The notes beneath the pieces were generated by a model. The model saw only the letters and a list, made by a program, of their open reading frames with translations, was not told where the DNA came from and ran no database searches. Positions 8,456 to 17,042 of a DNA stretch of 64,000 bases are shown one piece after another. The position numbers were made by a program, and so were the translations under genes. The stretch covers positions 14,971-78,970 of the forward strand of contig CAZYYO010000002.1 in the NCBI GenBank assembly GCA_964650965.1. The letters are read 5' to 3'. Origin of the DNA: CAZYYO01 sp964650965. GTDB lineage: Bacteria > Bacillota > Clostridia > Lachnospirales > Lachnospiraceae. How positions within the stretch are numbered: position 1 is the stretch's first letter; every line of letters starts with the position of its first letter.

Positions 8456-8493
8456 ATCTATTGATGGATTCTATAGGAATCATTGAGATAGAT
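8456..8493 (+). promoter_or_regulatory. Second leader stem-loop
   Basis: ATCTAT at 8456-8461 pairs with ATAGAT at 8488-8493, and part of the inner sequence also pairs (GGATTC with GAATC). It lies between the first hairpin and the ribosome-binding-site hairpin. Confidence 0.4.
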
Positions 8494-8508
8494 AATATAG
8501 GTTTTAAT

Positions 8509-8538
8509 GGGTACGAAAAAAAAAATAAGGAGGTACCC
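8509..8538 (+). promoter_or_regulatory. Hairpin enclosing the cold-shock ribosome binding site
   Basis: GGGTAC at 8509-8514 is the exact complement of GTACCC at 8533-8538. The A-rich loop contains AAGGAGG (8527-8533) and the ATG begins two bases after the stem. The fold would partly hide the ribosome binding site. The location before a cold-shock gene suggests temperature-dependent translation; that is inference. Confidence 0.55.
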
Positions 8539-8540
8539 AA

Positions 8541-8756
8541 ATGAATAACGGTACAGTAAAATGGTTTAACGCAGAAAAAGGATATGGCTTTATCACAGAT
8601 GATAACGGCGGAGATGATGTATTTGTACATTTCTCATCTATCCAGACAGAAGGATTCAAGACTTTAGAAGAAGGACAGCACGTTACTTATGAAGTAGAAG
8701 CAGATCCTAAGAACCCTAACAAGAGCCGTGCAATCAACGTATCTGTTGTAGCATAA
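8541..8756 (+). CDS. Cold-shock protein, CspA family
   Basis: A 71-residue single cold-shock domain with RNP1 KGYGFI and RNP2 VFVHFS, the two RNA-contacting motifs, and the family opening MNNGTVKWFNAEKGYG. Such proteins bind single-stranded RNA or DNA and melt RNA structure in the cold or during growth changes. It has its own promoter, a long structured leader and its own terminator, so it is monocistronic. CspA mRNAs in other bacteria also carry long temperature-responsive leaders. Confidence 0.97.
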   Translation: MNNGTVKWFNAEKGYGFITDDNGGDDVFVHFSSIQTEGFKTLEEGQHVTYEVEADPKNPNKSRAINVSVVA

Positions 8757-8769
8757 TTTCTTAGTGAAT

Positions 8770-8801
8770 GAAAACAGGCATTTCGGTGCCTGTTTTTTTT
8801 G
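8770..8801 (+). terminator. Terminator of the cold-shock gene
   Basis: AACAGGCA / TGCCTGTT stem with a small TTTCGG-containing loop, followed by eight T. Confidence 0.85.
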
Positions 8802-8826
8802 TCCATAAATTGGAGTTATGTCAACT

Positions 8827-8955
8827 AAATATGGGATATATAACCCATATTTTCTATATATGCAATATACCCCAGGATATATCTATACCCCACGTGTCTA
8901 AAATCGAGAGACATACCTGATTTCCTTGACAAGTGTGGCAAAGCTATCGTACATT
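8827..8955 (+). promoter_or_regulatory. Dyad operator-like site and promoter before the oxidoreductase gene
   Basis: The 337-base gap 8757-9093 holds the terminator above, a 9-bp dyad (AAATATGGG 8827-8835 with CCCATATTT 8844-8852) that could bind a dimeric regulator, and a promoter-like pair TTGACA (8926-8931) and TACATT (8950-8955) at 18 bases. The leader is about 130 bases. I see nothing else in it. Confidence 0.45.
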
Positions 8956-9093
8956 TATATAGAAAGAGAACCTTTTTTGTGATAAAAATCGTCAATATGA
9001 ACAACAGATGACACATTACAGGACATTTTACATCTAGGAACAAGGGGATTGCTGGCAACAGCACAAGTAAAGAAAGATAAGGGAGAAATTAAA

Positions 9094-11808
9094 ATGGCAG
9101 TAAAACCAAATGTAATGAAATTTGCGAAGAAAATCAGCAAAGAAAGTAATACCTATATGGGAATTACGGAAAATGACCCGGAGTATCGTATTCTGGCACC
9201 GGTAACCACAGAGGAAATGGCTGAGGTTGGTCTGGGAATGAAATTCAGAAAATATATGACCACAGAGGAAATTGCCAAGAACTGTGGCAAGCCTGTGGAC
9301 TATTGTCAGGAGCAGTTAGAGAAGCTGGCTCATAACGGTACCATTAAGTGGGCTAAGGACGGAAAATGGAATGGTGTGGACCACTGGTTTTTACCTTTCT
9401 GGGTACCAGGCTTAATGGAGTGTATGGTTCTTGTAAAGGAAAATACAGATAAATATCCAGATATTGCTAATTCCTTTGAAGAGTTCACGTTAAAGAGAAC
9501 ACAGATTTTAGCACCAAATATGCCTGCAGGAAATGGCTTAATGAGAGTTATCCCAGTGCAGAAGGAAATTGATGCAACCTCTACTCCTAGGGATTACGAG
9601 GAATTATCTACATATATTGAAAATGCAACTATGATTTCCGTATCAGACTGCTTCTGCCGTCGTACCAGAAGAATCATGGGAGAAGGCTGTGGACATCTTG
9701 AGAAGGATATGTGTATTAACCTGAACGATGGTGCAGAATTCTTAGTTCGTATTGGTGTGGCAAGACAGATTGATAAAAAAGAGGCCTATGAAATCCTTCA
9801 AAGAGCAGAGGATAATGGCCTGATTCATGAGATGCCTAATATTGAAGGAGAGGGCTTAGAGCCTAAGATGGCAATTTGCAATTGCTGTGGCTGTGCATGC
9901 TTCTCACTTCGTGTATCAGAATATTATAATACAGCGAATTTTGTTCGCTCCAATTATGTGGCACAGGTGGATAAGGATAAATGTGTTGCCTGTGGACAGT
10001 GTGTAGAGAACTGCCAGATGAATGCCGTTCGCCTGGGACAGAAGCTGTGTTCCAAGGAGCCTGTTGTTACTACTGAGAGCATCAAGCATCCCAACCCAGC
10101 CAACTCTATGTGGGGCAAGGATAAATGGAATCCAGAGTTCCGTTTTAACAGAGAGGATGTTGTTGAGACAGGAACGGCACCATGTAAGACCAACTGCCCG
10201 GCACATATTGGTATTCAGGGATATATTAAGCTGGCAGCACAGGGCAAATATGATGAAGCCTTAGAGCTGATTAAGATGGATAATCCACTTCCAGCCGTGT
10301 GTGGACATGTATGTAACCGTCGGTGTGAGCAGGCTTGTACTCGTGGTGAGATAGATGATCCGGTAGCAATTGATGAAATTAAGAAATTTATCGCAATGCG
10401 GGATTTAAATGCCGAAACCCGTTTTGTACCTAAGATGTTAAACCAGATTGGTGAAAAGTATACCCAGAACATAGCCGTTATTGGTGGTGGACCAGCAGGT
10501 ATCAGCTGTGCTTTCTATCTGGCTAAGAAGGGCTATCCGGTAACTGTTTTTGAGAAAAATGAAAAACCAGGCGGAATGCTGGTATATGGAATCCCAAGCT
10601 TCGTATTAGAGAAGGATGTAGTAGCCGCAGAGATTGAAGTATTAAAGGAAATGGGCGTTACCTTCAAGTGTGGCGTAGAGGTAGGTAAGGATATTACCAT
10701 CCCAGAGCTTCGTCAGCAGGGATATAAGGCAATTTACCTGGCAATTGGATGTCAGGGCGGTCGTAAGGTAGGAGTACCTGGAGAGGATGCCCAGGGCGTG
10801 CTTACCGGAGTAGAGTTCCTTCATATGGTTAGTGATAATGAAGAAACCAAACTACAGGGACGTACCGTTGTCATTGGTGGTGGAAATGTTGCCATTGATG
10901 TAGCACGGTGTGCAGTTCGTTCAGGAAGTACAGAAACTTCTATGGTATGTCTGGAAACCAGAGATATTATGCCTGCATCAGAAGAAGAAATTGAGATTGC
11001 AGAAGCAGAGGATATTAAGATGAACTGCGGATGGGGTCCAAAGGAAATCTTAACAGCAGACGGTAAGGTCACAGGAATCGTATTTAAGAAATGTACTTCT
11101 GTAAAGGATGCCGATGGAAGATTCAACCCACAGTATGATGAGAATGAGACCATGACCATTGATTGTGAAAATGTGCTGCTTAGTGTTGGACAAAGCATTG
11201 AATGGGGCAACCTGTTAGAAGGAACCAAGGTAGAATTAGGAAGAGGAAATGGTGTGGTTGCAGATTCCTTTACCTATCAAACAAAAGAGCCTGATATTTT
11301 TGCAGGTGGTGATGTGTATACTGGCCCGAAATTTGCCATAGATGCGATTGCAGCAGGCAAGGAAGCAGCCGTGTCTATCCATCGATTTGTAAATGAAGGA
11401 CAAAGCTTAACCATCGGTCGTGATCGAAAGATTTATAAGGAATTAAATAAAGCTGCAGTAGATTTCTCCAGCTTCGATAATTCTTCCAGACAGGTTCCAG
11501 GTAAGAAGACTCATGTGGAAGCTAAGACAACCTACAGAGATATGAAGGAAACCTTTACCCAGGAACAGGTACAGGCAGAAACAGAGCGTTGCCTGGGCTG
11601 TGGAGCATCTGTAGTAGATGAATTTAAATGTGTGGGCTGTGGAATTTGTACCACCAAGTGTCGATTTGATGCCATTCATTTAAAGAGAGTTTCCGATGTA
11701 CATGGAGAGCCAATTGATGGCATTATGGGCGTGCTGGCACCAAGCTTAATCAAACGTGGTGCAAAGATTGCGATTAAACCAATTACATCTATTTTTAGTA
11801 AGAACTAG
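9094..11808 (+). CDS. Multidomain iron-sulfur FAD pyridine-nucleotide oxidoreductase (GltD/NfnB-like core)
   Basis: 904 residues from the ATG at 9094, eight bases after GGGAG. An in-frame TTG at 9049 is less likely. The N-terminal ~290 residues carry many cysteines (CFC, CGHLEKDMC, CNCCGCAC). A 4Fe-4S ferredoxin motif CVACGQCVENC lies near 296. A GltD-like section follows: cysteine-rich helical part (CKTNCPAH, CGHVCNRRCEQAC), FAD site IGGGPAG near 462 and NAD(P) site VIGGGNVAIDVAR near 593. The C-terminus has CLGCG near 832 and another ferredoxin motif CVGCGICTTKC near 846. It probably moves electrons between NAD(P)H and ferredoxin or another acceptor. It stands alone with its own promoter; the physiological partner cannot be told. 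Confidence 0.85.
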   Translation: MAVKPNVMKFAKKISKESNTYMGITENDPEYRILAPVTTEEMAEVGLGMKFRKYMTTEEIAKNCGKPVDYCQEQLEKLAHNGTIKWAKDGKWNGVDHWFLPFWVPGLMECMVLVKENTDKYPDIANSFEEFTLKRTQILAPNMPAGNGLMRVIPVQKEIDATSTPRDYEELSTYIENATMISVSDCFCRRTRRIMGEGCGHLEKDMCINLNDGAEFLVRIGVARQIDKKEAYEILQRAEDNGLIHEMPNIEGEGLEPKMAICNCCGCACFSLRVSEYYNTANFVRSNYVAQVDKDKCVACGQCVENCQMNAVRLGQKLCSKEPVVTTESIKHPNPANSMWGKDKWNPEFRFNREDVVETGTAPCKTNCPAHIGIQGYIKLAAQGKYDEALELIKMDNPLPAVCGHVCNRRCEQACTRGEIDDPVAIDEIKKFIAMRDLNAETRFVPKMLNQIGEKYTQNIAVIGGGPAGISCAFYLAKKGYPVTVFEKNEKPGGMLVYGIPSFVLEKDVVAAEIEVLKEMGVTFKCGVEVGKDITIPELRQQGYKAIYLAIGCQGGRKVGVPGEDAQGVLTGVEFLHMVSDNEETKLQGRTVVIGGGNVAIDVARCAVRSGSTETSMVCLETRDIMPASEEEIEIAEAEDIKMNCGWGPKEILTADGKVTGIVFKKCTSVKDADGRFNPQYDENETMTIDCENVLLSVGQSIEWGNLLEGTKVELGRGNGVVADSFTYQTKEPDIFAGGDVYTGPKFAIDAIAAGKEAAVSIHRFVNEGQSLTIGRDRKIYKELNKAAVDFSSFDNSSRQVPGKKTHVEAKTTYRDMKETFTQEQVQAETERCLGCGASVVDEFKCVGCGICTTKCRFDAIHLKRVSDVHGEPIDGIMGVLAPSLIKRGAKIAIKPITSIFSKN

Positions 11809-11827
11809 ATTTGTGAATGAATTATTA

Positions 11828-11872
11828 TATAGGCTTGATACCGGAACCCAGGGTATCAAGCCTATAATTTTA
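11828..11872. terminator. Bidirectional terminator between convergent genes
   Basis: A 15-bp stem (11828-11842 with 11852-11866), rich in A/T at both ends, lies between the oxidoreductase and the convergent MATE gene. It can serve both strands. Confidence 0.75.
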
Positions 11873-13240
11873 TTATATTGGAACATGACTGGCGAATTTT
11901 TTCTCCATGCGATGATACACATAGAAGAAGGCAGGAATAAGAAAGGCATCTGCCATAACCCAGGCAATGGGATTAGCCAGACTGGCACCAACAAAGCCAA
12001 AGGCAGGAACCAGGAGAAATGCAGCCAGAGCCCGGGCAATCATCTCGCATACACCTGCAATCACGGCAAAGCCGGAATATCCCATTCCCTGAATCAGGAA
12101 GCGCACAATATTGACCAGTGCCAGGGGGAAATAGAATAGGGAACCTAAAAACAGGTTTAGTCGGGCATTGGCAATGATAGATGCATCATTTGCTGACAGG
12201 AACAGAAGCAGCAAATATTTGCCAAACAGTAACACAATAACCAGGGCAATGACAGAGTAAGCTCCTCCCAGAATGGTGGCAGATTTCAGTCCTTCCTTAA
12301 TACGGGAAAGCTTCTTGGCACCAATATTTTGTCCACCATAGGTTGCCATGGTAGAGCCAAGGGCATCAAAGGGGCATACCAGTAACATGAAGAGACGACC
12401 GCTGGCTGTAATGGCTGCAACCGCTGAAGAACCCAGACTGTTTACAGCAGTTTGCAGGATAACGGAACCAATGGCTGTAATGGAATACTGCAGACCCATA
12501 GGTACACCCATACCACACAAAATACCGGCATAATGCTTGGAGAACTTCCATTCTTCCTTTTTTATTTTTAGCATTGGGAACCGTTTCATCATATAAATCA
12601 GGCAAAGAAAACCGGAGACGCCCTGGGAAATTACCGTAGCATACGCAGCTCCCTCTACATTGGTATGAAATTGTAGAATAAAGAGCAAATCTAGTGCAAT
12701 ATTTAATACGGAAGATAACAGCAGGAAATACACAGGGGTTTTGCTGTCTCCTAAGGAACGCATAATGCCGGCAGTCAGGTTATACAGATAGGTCACGGGT
12801 ATTCCAAGGAATATCATAAAGATATAAGCATAGGCTTCATCGATAATATCAGCCGGTGTGTTCATAAACTCCAGAATATCCCGACAAAATACACAGACAA
12901 CAACGGTCATCACCAATGCGAAAACCCCAGATAACCAAACACTGTTGGCAGTAAATTTTCGTAAACCGGCGTAGTCCTCTGCACCAAATCGCTGGGCAAT
13001 GGGGACAGCAAATCCGCTGCAAATACCCATACAAAAGCCTATAATTAGGAAATTCAGTGAGCCGGTAGCACCTACCGCTGCCAGTGCGTTGACTCCCAGA
13101 CATTTCCCAACAATGATGGTGTCCACCAGGCTATATAATTGCTGGAAAATCATACCAACTAATAAAGGCAGGGAGAAACCTAAAATCAGATGCATAGGTT
13201 TCCCTTCGGTTAATTTTTTTGTCTTATCCTGTGTACTCAT
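11873..13240 (-). CDS. MATE-family multidrug/cation efflux protein
   Basis: 455 residues with about twelve helices in two related halves. The opening GKPMHLILGFSLPLLVGMIFQQLYSLVDTIIVGKCLG is typical of MATE exporters, which use a Na+ or H+ gradient to expel cationic drugs. The start MSTQDKTKK at 13240 has AAGGAGC eight bases upstream on the minus strand; a longer frame to 13282 lacks a site. It is divergent from nfo and convergent with the oxidoreductase, so it is its own unit. The substrate is unknown. Confidence 0.92.
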   Translation of the reverse strand: MSTQDKTKKLTEGKPMHLILGFSLPLLVGMIFQQLYSLVDTIIVGKCLGVNALAAVGATGSLNFLIIGFCMGICSGFAVPIAQRFGAEDYAGLRKFTANSVWLSGVFALVMTVVVCVFCRDILEFMNTPADIIDEAYAYIFMIFLGIPVTYLYNLTAGIMRSLGDSKTPVYFLLLSSVLNIALDLLFILQFHTNVEGAAYATVISQGVSGFLCLIYMMKRFPMLKIKKEEWKFSKHYAGILCGMGVPMGLQYSITAIGSVILQTAVNSLGSSAVAAITASGRLFMLLVCPFDALGSTMATYGGQNIGAKKLSRIKEGLKSATILGGAYSVIALVIVLLFGKYLLLLFLSANDASIIANARLNLFLGSLFYFPLALVNIVRFLIQGMGYSGFAVIAGVCEMIARALAAFLLVPAFGFVGASLANPIAWVMADAFLIPAFFYVYHRMEKKFASHVPI

Positions 13241-13316
13241 TTTCCCAGCTCCTTTTGATTGCATATAATAATTCCAGTTCATCTTACTTAATTTTATTCA
13301 TAAAGTAAATAAGGAT

Positions 13317-13344
13317 TTGGACAAAAGTAAATATATGATACTAT
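13317..13344 (+). promoter_or_regulatory. Probable sigma-A promoter for nfo
   Basis: TTGGAC at 13317-13322 and TACTAT at 13339-13344 with a 16-base spacer, 44 bases before the start codon. Confidence 0.45.
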
Positions 13345-13387
13345 ATTTAAGATAAAACAATAAAAGACGTGATTCAAGGAGGAAAAA

Positions 13388-14218
13388 ATGATTTATATAG
13401 GAAATCACCTGTCATCATCCAAGGGCTATGAAGCCATGGGAAAGATGGCTCTAAAATTAGGTGGCGATACCTTTGCTTTTTTTACCAGAAATCCAAGAGG
13501 TGGCAAAGCGAAGGAAATACAGTCAAAGGATGCATTAGCACTGCAGGACATGATGAAGGAGCATGCATTTGGACCCTTGGTTGCCCATGCACCTTATACC
13601 ATGAATCTGTGCTCAGATAAGGAAGATATTAGAAGCTTTGCAGCAAATTTGCTGGCAGATGATTTCAAACGTATGGAGTATACCCCGGGAAATTATTATA
13701 ACTTTCATCCAGGTTCCCATGTGGGACAGGGGGTAGAGCAGGGCATTACTTATATTTCCCAGGCGTTGAATCATGCGATGACACAGGATATGAGCACCAC
13801 AGTACTTCTAGAGACGATGGCAGGAAAGGGAAGCGAAATAGGAAGAAGCTTTCAGGAACTTAAGGAGATTATGGATCGAATCCAATATCAGGAGCACTTG
13901 GGAATTTGCCTGGACACCTGTCATGTGTGGGATGGTGGTTACGATATTGTAAATGATCTGGATGGCGTACTAGCAGAATTTGACAATGTGATTGGATTAT
14001 CCAGGTTAAAGGCTATTCATTTAAATGACAGTATGAATGACATGGGAGCTCATAAGGATCGTCATGAGAAGCTGGGGCAGGGAAAAATCGGGGAAGATGC
14101 GCTCAGACGTATTGTGCGTCATCCTCTCTTACAGAACAAACCATTTATTTTGGAGACACCCAATGATGATGAGGGGTATCAGAGAGAAATTGCATTGGTA
14201 CGCCAGTGGATGGAATAA
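13388..14218 (+). CDS. nfo: Deoxyribonuclease IV (AP endonuclease family 2)
   Basis: 276 residues, the usual length for endonuclease IV. The TIM-barrel metal ligands are visible in HPGSHVGQG, LETMAGKG, LGICLDTCHVWDGGYD and HLNDSMNDMGAHKDRHEKLGQG. The enzyme cuts DNA 5' of abasic sites and needs no EDTA-sensitive magnesium, using a three-zinc centre. AAGGAGG lies six bases before the ATG. The next gene begins 66 bases downstream with no terminator between, so co-transcription is possible. Confidence 0.95.
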   Translation: MIYIGNHLSSSKGYEAMGKMALKLGGDTFAFFTRNPRGGKAKEIQSKDALALQDMMKEHAFGPLVAHAPYTMNLCSDKEDIRSFAANLLADDFKRMEYTPGNYYNFHPGSHVGQGVEQGITYISQALNHAMTQDMSTTVLLETMAGKGSEIGRSFQELKEIMDRIQYQEHLGICLDTCHVWDGGYDIVNDLDGVLAEFDNVIGLSRLKAIHLNDSMNDMGAHKDRHEKLGQGKIGEDALRRIVRHPLLQNKPFILETPNDDEGYQREIALVRQWME

Positions 14219-14284
14219 TTTGACTCTTTTTTGTTTACACTAGGCATATACAATACCAGGTGTATTTATGAAAAGGTGAATAAC

Positions 14285-15175
14285 ATGATTCAAATTCTAG
14301 ACAGCATGCAGTGTACTTCCTGTGAAGAATATCAATTTCATAATTGCGTTCTTCGGGAAAAAAAGGCAGATATTCACGGGTGCTGTGGAAGGCGTACCCA
14401 GGGAATGTTTCACGGAACCTTGCAGATTCCGGTGCATGGGAGCCCTAAGGAGCCTGAAAATCATCAGAAGAAAGAGCATATTCCGCTTTTAGGGCAGGGA
14501 CACAGCTTCCACAAATTATCCTTTTATATTTATGCCGGAGACTTGCTGCTCTTGGATTATGATGAAGTGGTGCAGGACATGATAGAGCGGAAGGAACATT
14601 TAATACAGGACACAACCGCGGAAACTCTCTATGGGATTATGACTGGAATTGTGGAACAGGATTTTATGATGCTAGACGATATGTATCGGCAGCTGGCAGC
14701 ATTAGAGGATGAAATCCCCAGAGATAACTCCAGGTTTTTCCTTCAGCGTATGTCTACCATGAAGCAGGCAATCTATCAGATGTTTCGATATTACAATCAG
14801 CTGTCGGAATTACTGCAGGAGCTGGCGGACTGTAAGGACAGAGACATTATCCAGGAGGATATGACTATTTTTGAGCGGATTGAGAAACGTATTAGCAGAT
14901 TGTGTCAGGATACCCAGGTACTGCGGGAGTATGCCATGGAAATCTGGGAGATTTATCAGTCTCAGATTAATATTCGCCAAAACGATATTATGAAGGTGCT
15001 TACCATTGTTACTACCATTTTTCTTCCTCTCACATTGATTGCAGGCTGGTATGGGATGAATTTTCAATATATGCCGGAGATAGGATGGAGGTATGGATAT
15101 CCCACAGCCATTGGTTTAAGTCTTGGTGTTGTGATACTATGTATGATAATATTTAAAAAGAAAAAATACTGGTAG
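14285..15175 (+). CDS. CorA-like divalent cation transporter with Cys-rich N-terminus
   Basis: 296 residues from the ATG at 14285 (AAGGTG seven bases upstream); an earlier in-frame TTG at 14231 lacks a site. The C-terminal half is CorA-like: a long helical stalk rich in Q and E, then two helices with the signature YGMNF near 254. The tail FKKKKYW is basic. CorA proteins make pentameric Mg2+ or Co2+ channels gated by cytosolic metal. Oddly, the first 35 residues hold five cysteines (10, 13, 21, 33, 34) and several histidines, which could bind a metal or cluster. The cytoplasmic domain is otherwise divergent, so transport specificity is uncertain. Confidence 0.85.
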   Translation: MIQILDSMQCTSCEEYQFHNCVLREKKADIHGCCGRRTQGMFHGTLQIPVHGSPKEPENHQKKEHIPLLGQGHSFHKLSFYIYAGDLLLLDYDEVVQDMIERKEHLIQDTTAETLYGIMTGIVEQDFMMLDDMYRQLAALEDEIPRDNSRFFLQRMSTMKQAIYQMFRYYNQLSELLQELADCKDRDIIQEDMTIFERIEKRISRLCQDTQVLREYAMEIWEIYQSQINIRQNDIMKVLTIVTTIFLPLTLIAGWYGMNFQYMPEIGWRYGYPTAIGLSLGVVILCMIIFKKKKYW

Positions 15176-15198
15176 CATTACCAATAAGGTGGTCAAAA

Positions 15199-15882
15199 AT
15201 GAAATACAATCAGATAGTAAAGGGAACCTTTCTAAATCGACCCAATCGCTTCATTGCTCAGGTAATGATTGATGGCCAGGAAGAAACGGTTCATGTAAAA
15301 AATACCGGCAGGTGTAAGGAACTGTTGTTGCCAGGGGTGCAGGTAATCCTGGAGGTGGCAGCCAATCCCAATCGTAGGACAAAGTATGACTTGATTGCAG
15401 TATATAAGGAAAGCTTTGGGTTGATTAACATGGATTCCCAGGCGCCAAATGCAGTGGTGGGGGAGTATCTTTCGTCTCTGGATGAAATTACGTTTCTTAA
15501 GCCGGAATACAAATACGGGGATTCCCGCATCGACTTTTATTTTGAGAAGGGTTCCAGGAAATGTCTTATGGAGGTGAAGGGAGTTACTTTGGAACGCGAT
15601 GGTCAGGCGTATTTTCCGGATGCCCCTACGATTCGAGGTGTAAAGCATATTCACGAGTTGATGAAGGCAAAAGAAGAAGGCTATGAAGCATACCTGGCAT
15701 TTGTTATTCAGATGGAGGGCCTAGATACGGTACTACCTAACAGAGAGACCCATCCGGAGTTTGGAGAAGCCATGGAACAGGCCATGAAATGTGGTGTACA
15801 TATCTTCTGCTTTGGATGTAAAGTAGGGGAAGACACTTTAACCATTGAACGCGTCAATAAGCTGTTGACTTTATCCATTTAA
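15199..15882 (+). CDS. sfsA: SfsA family DNA/RNA nuclease-like protein
   Basis: 227 residues, full length for SfsA. The N-terminal OB-like part has the conserved segment RFIAQVMIDGQEETVHVKNTGRCKELLLPG. The C-terminal part has the nuclease-like core with D in DSRIDFY and the KGVTL motif following MEVK. Named for sugar-fermentation stimulation in E. coli, but the true role is unclear; the PD-(D/E)XK-like fold suggests nucleic acid binding. It starts 23 bases after the CorA-like gene, which suggests one transcript. Confidence 0.93.
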   Translation: MKYNQIVKGTFLNRPNRFIAQVMIDGQEETVHVKNTGRCKELLLPGVQVILEVAANPNRRTKYDLIAVYKESFGLINMDSQAPNAVVGEYLSSLDEITFLKPEYKYGDSRIDFYFEKGSRKCLMEVKGVTLERDGQAYFPDAPTIRGVKHIHELMKAKEEGYEAYLAFVIQMEGLDTVLPNRETHPEFGEAMEQAMKCGVHIFCFGCKVGEDTLTIERVNKLLTLSI

Positions 15883-15933
15883 AGTGATATAGTGTAGACT
15901 ATATTTTTGAGAGGTTCAGGAGGATAAAGAAAA

Positions 15934-16917
15934 ATGAAGAAAAAGATTATTGCAATGACTTTACTGGCAGCAATGCTTACAGGAAGTCTGGCTGCATGTG
16001 GTTCCGCTAAGGGCGGCAGTTCCGATGCCAAGTATCATGTAGGCGTATGCCAGCTGGTACAGCATCCGGCACTTGATGCTGCAACCGAAGGATTTCAGGC
16101 AGCATTAAAGGATAAGCTGGGAGATGATGTGGATATTGATGTTCAGAATGCAGCAGGGGATTCTGCAACATGTGCAACCATTACCAACTCCTTTGTATCA
16201 GAGAAGGTAGATTTAATTATGGCAAATGCAACTGCTTCCTTACAGGCAGCAACTGCATCTACAGATTCTATTCCAATTGTTGGAACTTCTATTACAGATT
16301 ATGCAACCGCAATGGATATTGATGACTGGACAGGAAAGACAGGAGTAAATGTAACTGGTACTTCTGATCTTGCTCCATTGGATCAGCAGGCAGATATGTT
16401 AGAGGAATTATTCCCAGCTTCTGAGAATCCTAAGGTAGGAATTTTATATTGCTCAGCAGAGCCTAATTCCAAATATCAGTCAGATGTCATTACCAAGGCA
16501 CTAAAGAGTAAGGGCTATACTGTGAAGGAATATACCTTTGCAGATACCAATGATGTTTCTTCCGTAACCAAGAATGCATGCGCAGACAGTGATGTGATTT
16601 ATATCCCAACAGATAACACTGCAGCATCCTGTACAGAGGCTATTAACAATGTTGCATTAGATGCCAAGGTTCCAATCATTGCTGGTGAAGAGGGAATCTG
16701 TGAAGGTTGTGGAGTTGCAACCTTATCTATTGATTATTATGATATTGGATATGCAGCAGGTGAGATGGCTTATGAGATTCTGGTAAATGGTGCAGATCCT
16801 TCTACTATGGATATTGGTTTTGCTCCAGAGGTTGTTAAGGAATACAATGCAGATATTTGTAAGAGCTTAGGTATTACCGTACCAGAAGGTTACAAAGCAA
16901 TCGAAGCAGAAGAATAA
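15934..16917 (+). CDS. ABC transporter substrate-binding lipoprotein (TrpX-like family)
   Basis: 327 residues with a lipoprotein signal: positive MKKK start, hydrophobic core and lipobox LAAC with Cys22. The mature part is a two-lobed type I binding protein (YHVGVCQLVQHPALDAATEGF at the start of lobe one). This family pairs with a LivH-like permease and a single ATPase, as here, and streptococcal relatives (TrpXYZ) are tied to tryptophan uptake. The actual ligand here is not provable. A strong hairpin separates it from the permease gene, which fits higher expression of the binding protein. Confidence 0.88.
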   Translation: MKKKIIAMTLLAAMLTGSLAACGSAKGGSSDAKYHVGVCQLVQHPALDAATEGFQAALKDKLGDDVDIDVQNAAGDSATCATITNSFVSEKVDLIMANATASLQAATASTDSIPIVGTSITDYATAMDIDDWTGKTGVNVTGTSDLAPLDQQADMLEELFPASENPKVGILYCSAEPNSKYQSDVITKALKSKGYTVKEYTFADTNDVSSVTKNACADSDVIYIPTDNTAASCTEAINNVALDAKVPIIAGEEGICEGCGVATLSIDYYDIGYAAGEMAYEILVNGADPSTMDIGFAPEVVKEYNADICKSLGITVPEGYKAIEAEE

Positions 16918-16952
16918 TTAATTCATACAAGATAATATATGATATGCTGTTC

Positions 16953-16982
16953 ACCGGGTACCAGGTTTTTCTGGTACCCGGT
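16953..16982 (+). promoter_or_regulatory. Intergenic stem-loop between binding protein and permease
   Basis: A perfect 12-bp stem (16953-16964 with 16971-16982) around a GTTTTT loop, with no T-run after it. It probably protects the upstream mRNA 3' end or partly uncouples expression of the two genes. Confidence 0.6.
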
Positions 16983-17042
16983 AAACGTGTTTTAGGGTAT
17001 GCCGAACCATAACTCGGCCAATACATTTATAAGGAGAATATC

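Noticed and set aside
9049..9093. Upstream TTG start for the oxidoreductase
   Set aside because: Its site lies too near the codon, and the ATG at 9094 has a well-spaced GGGAG.
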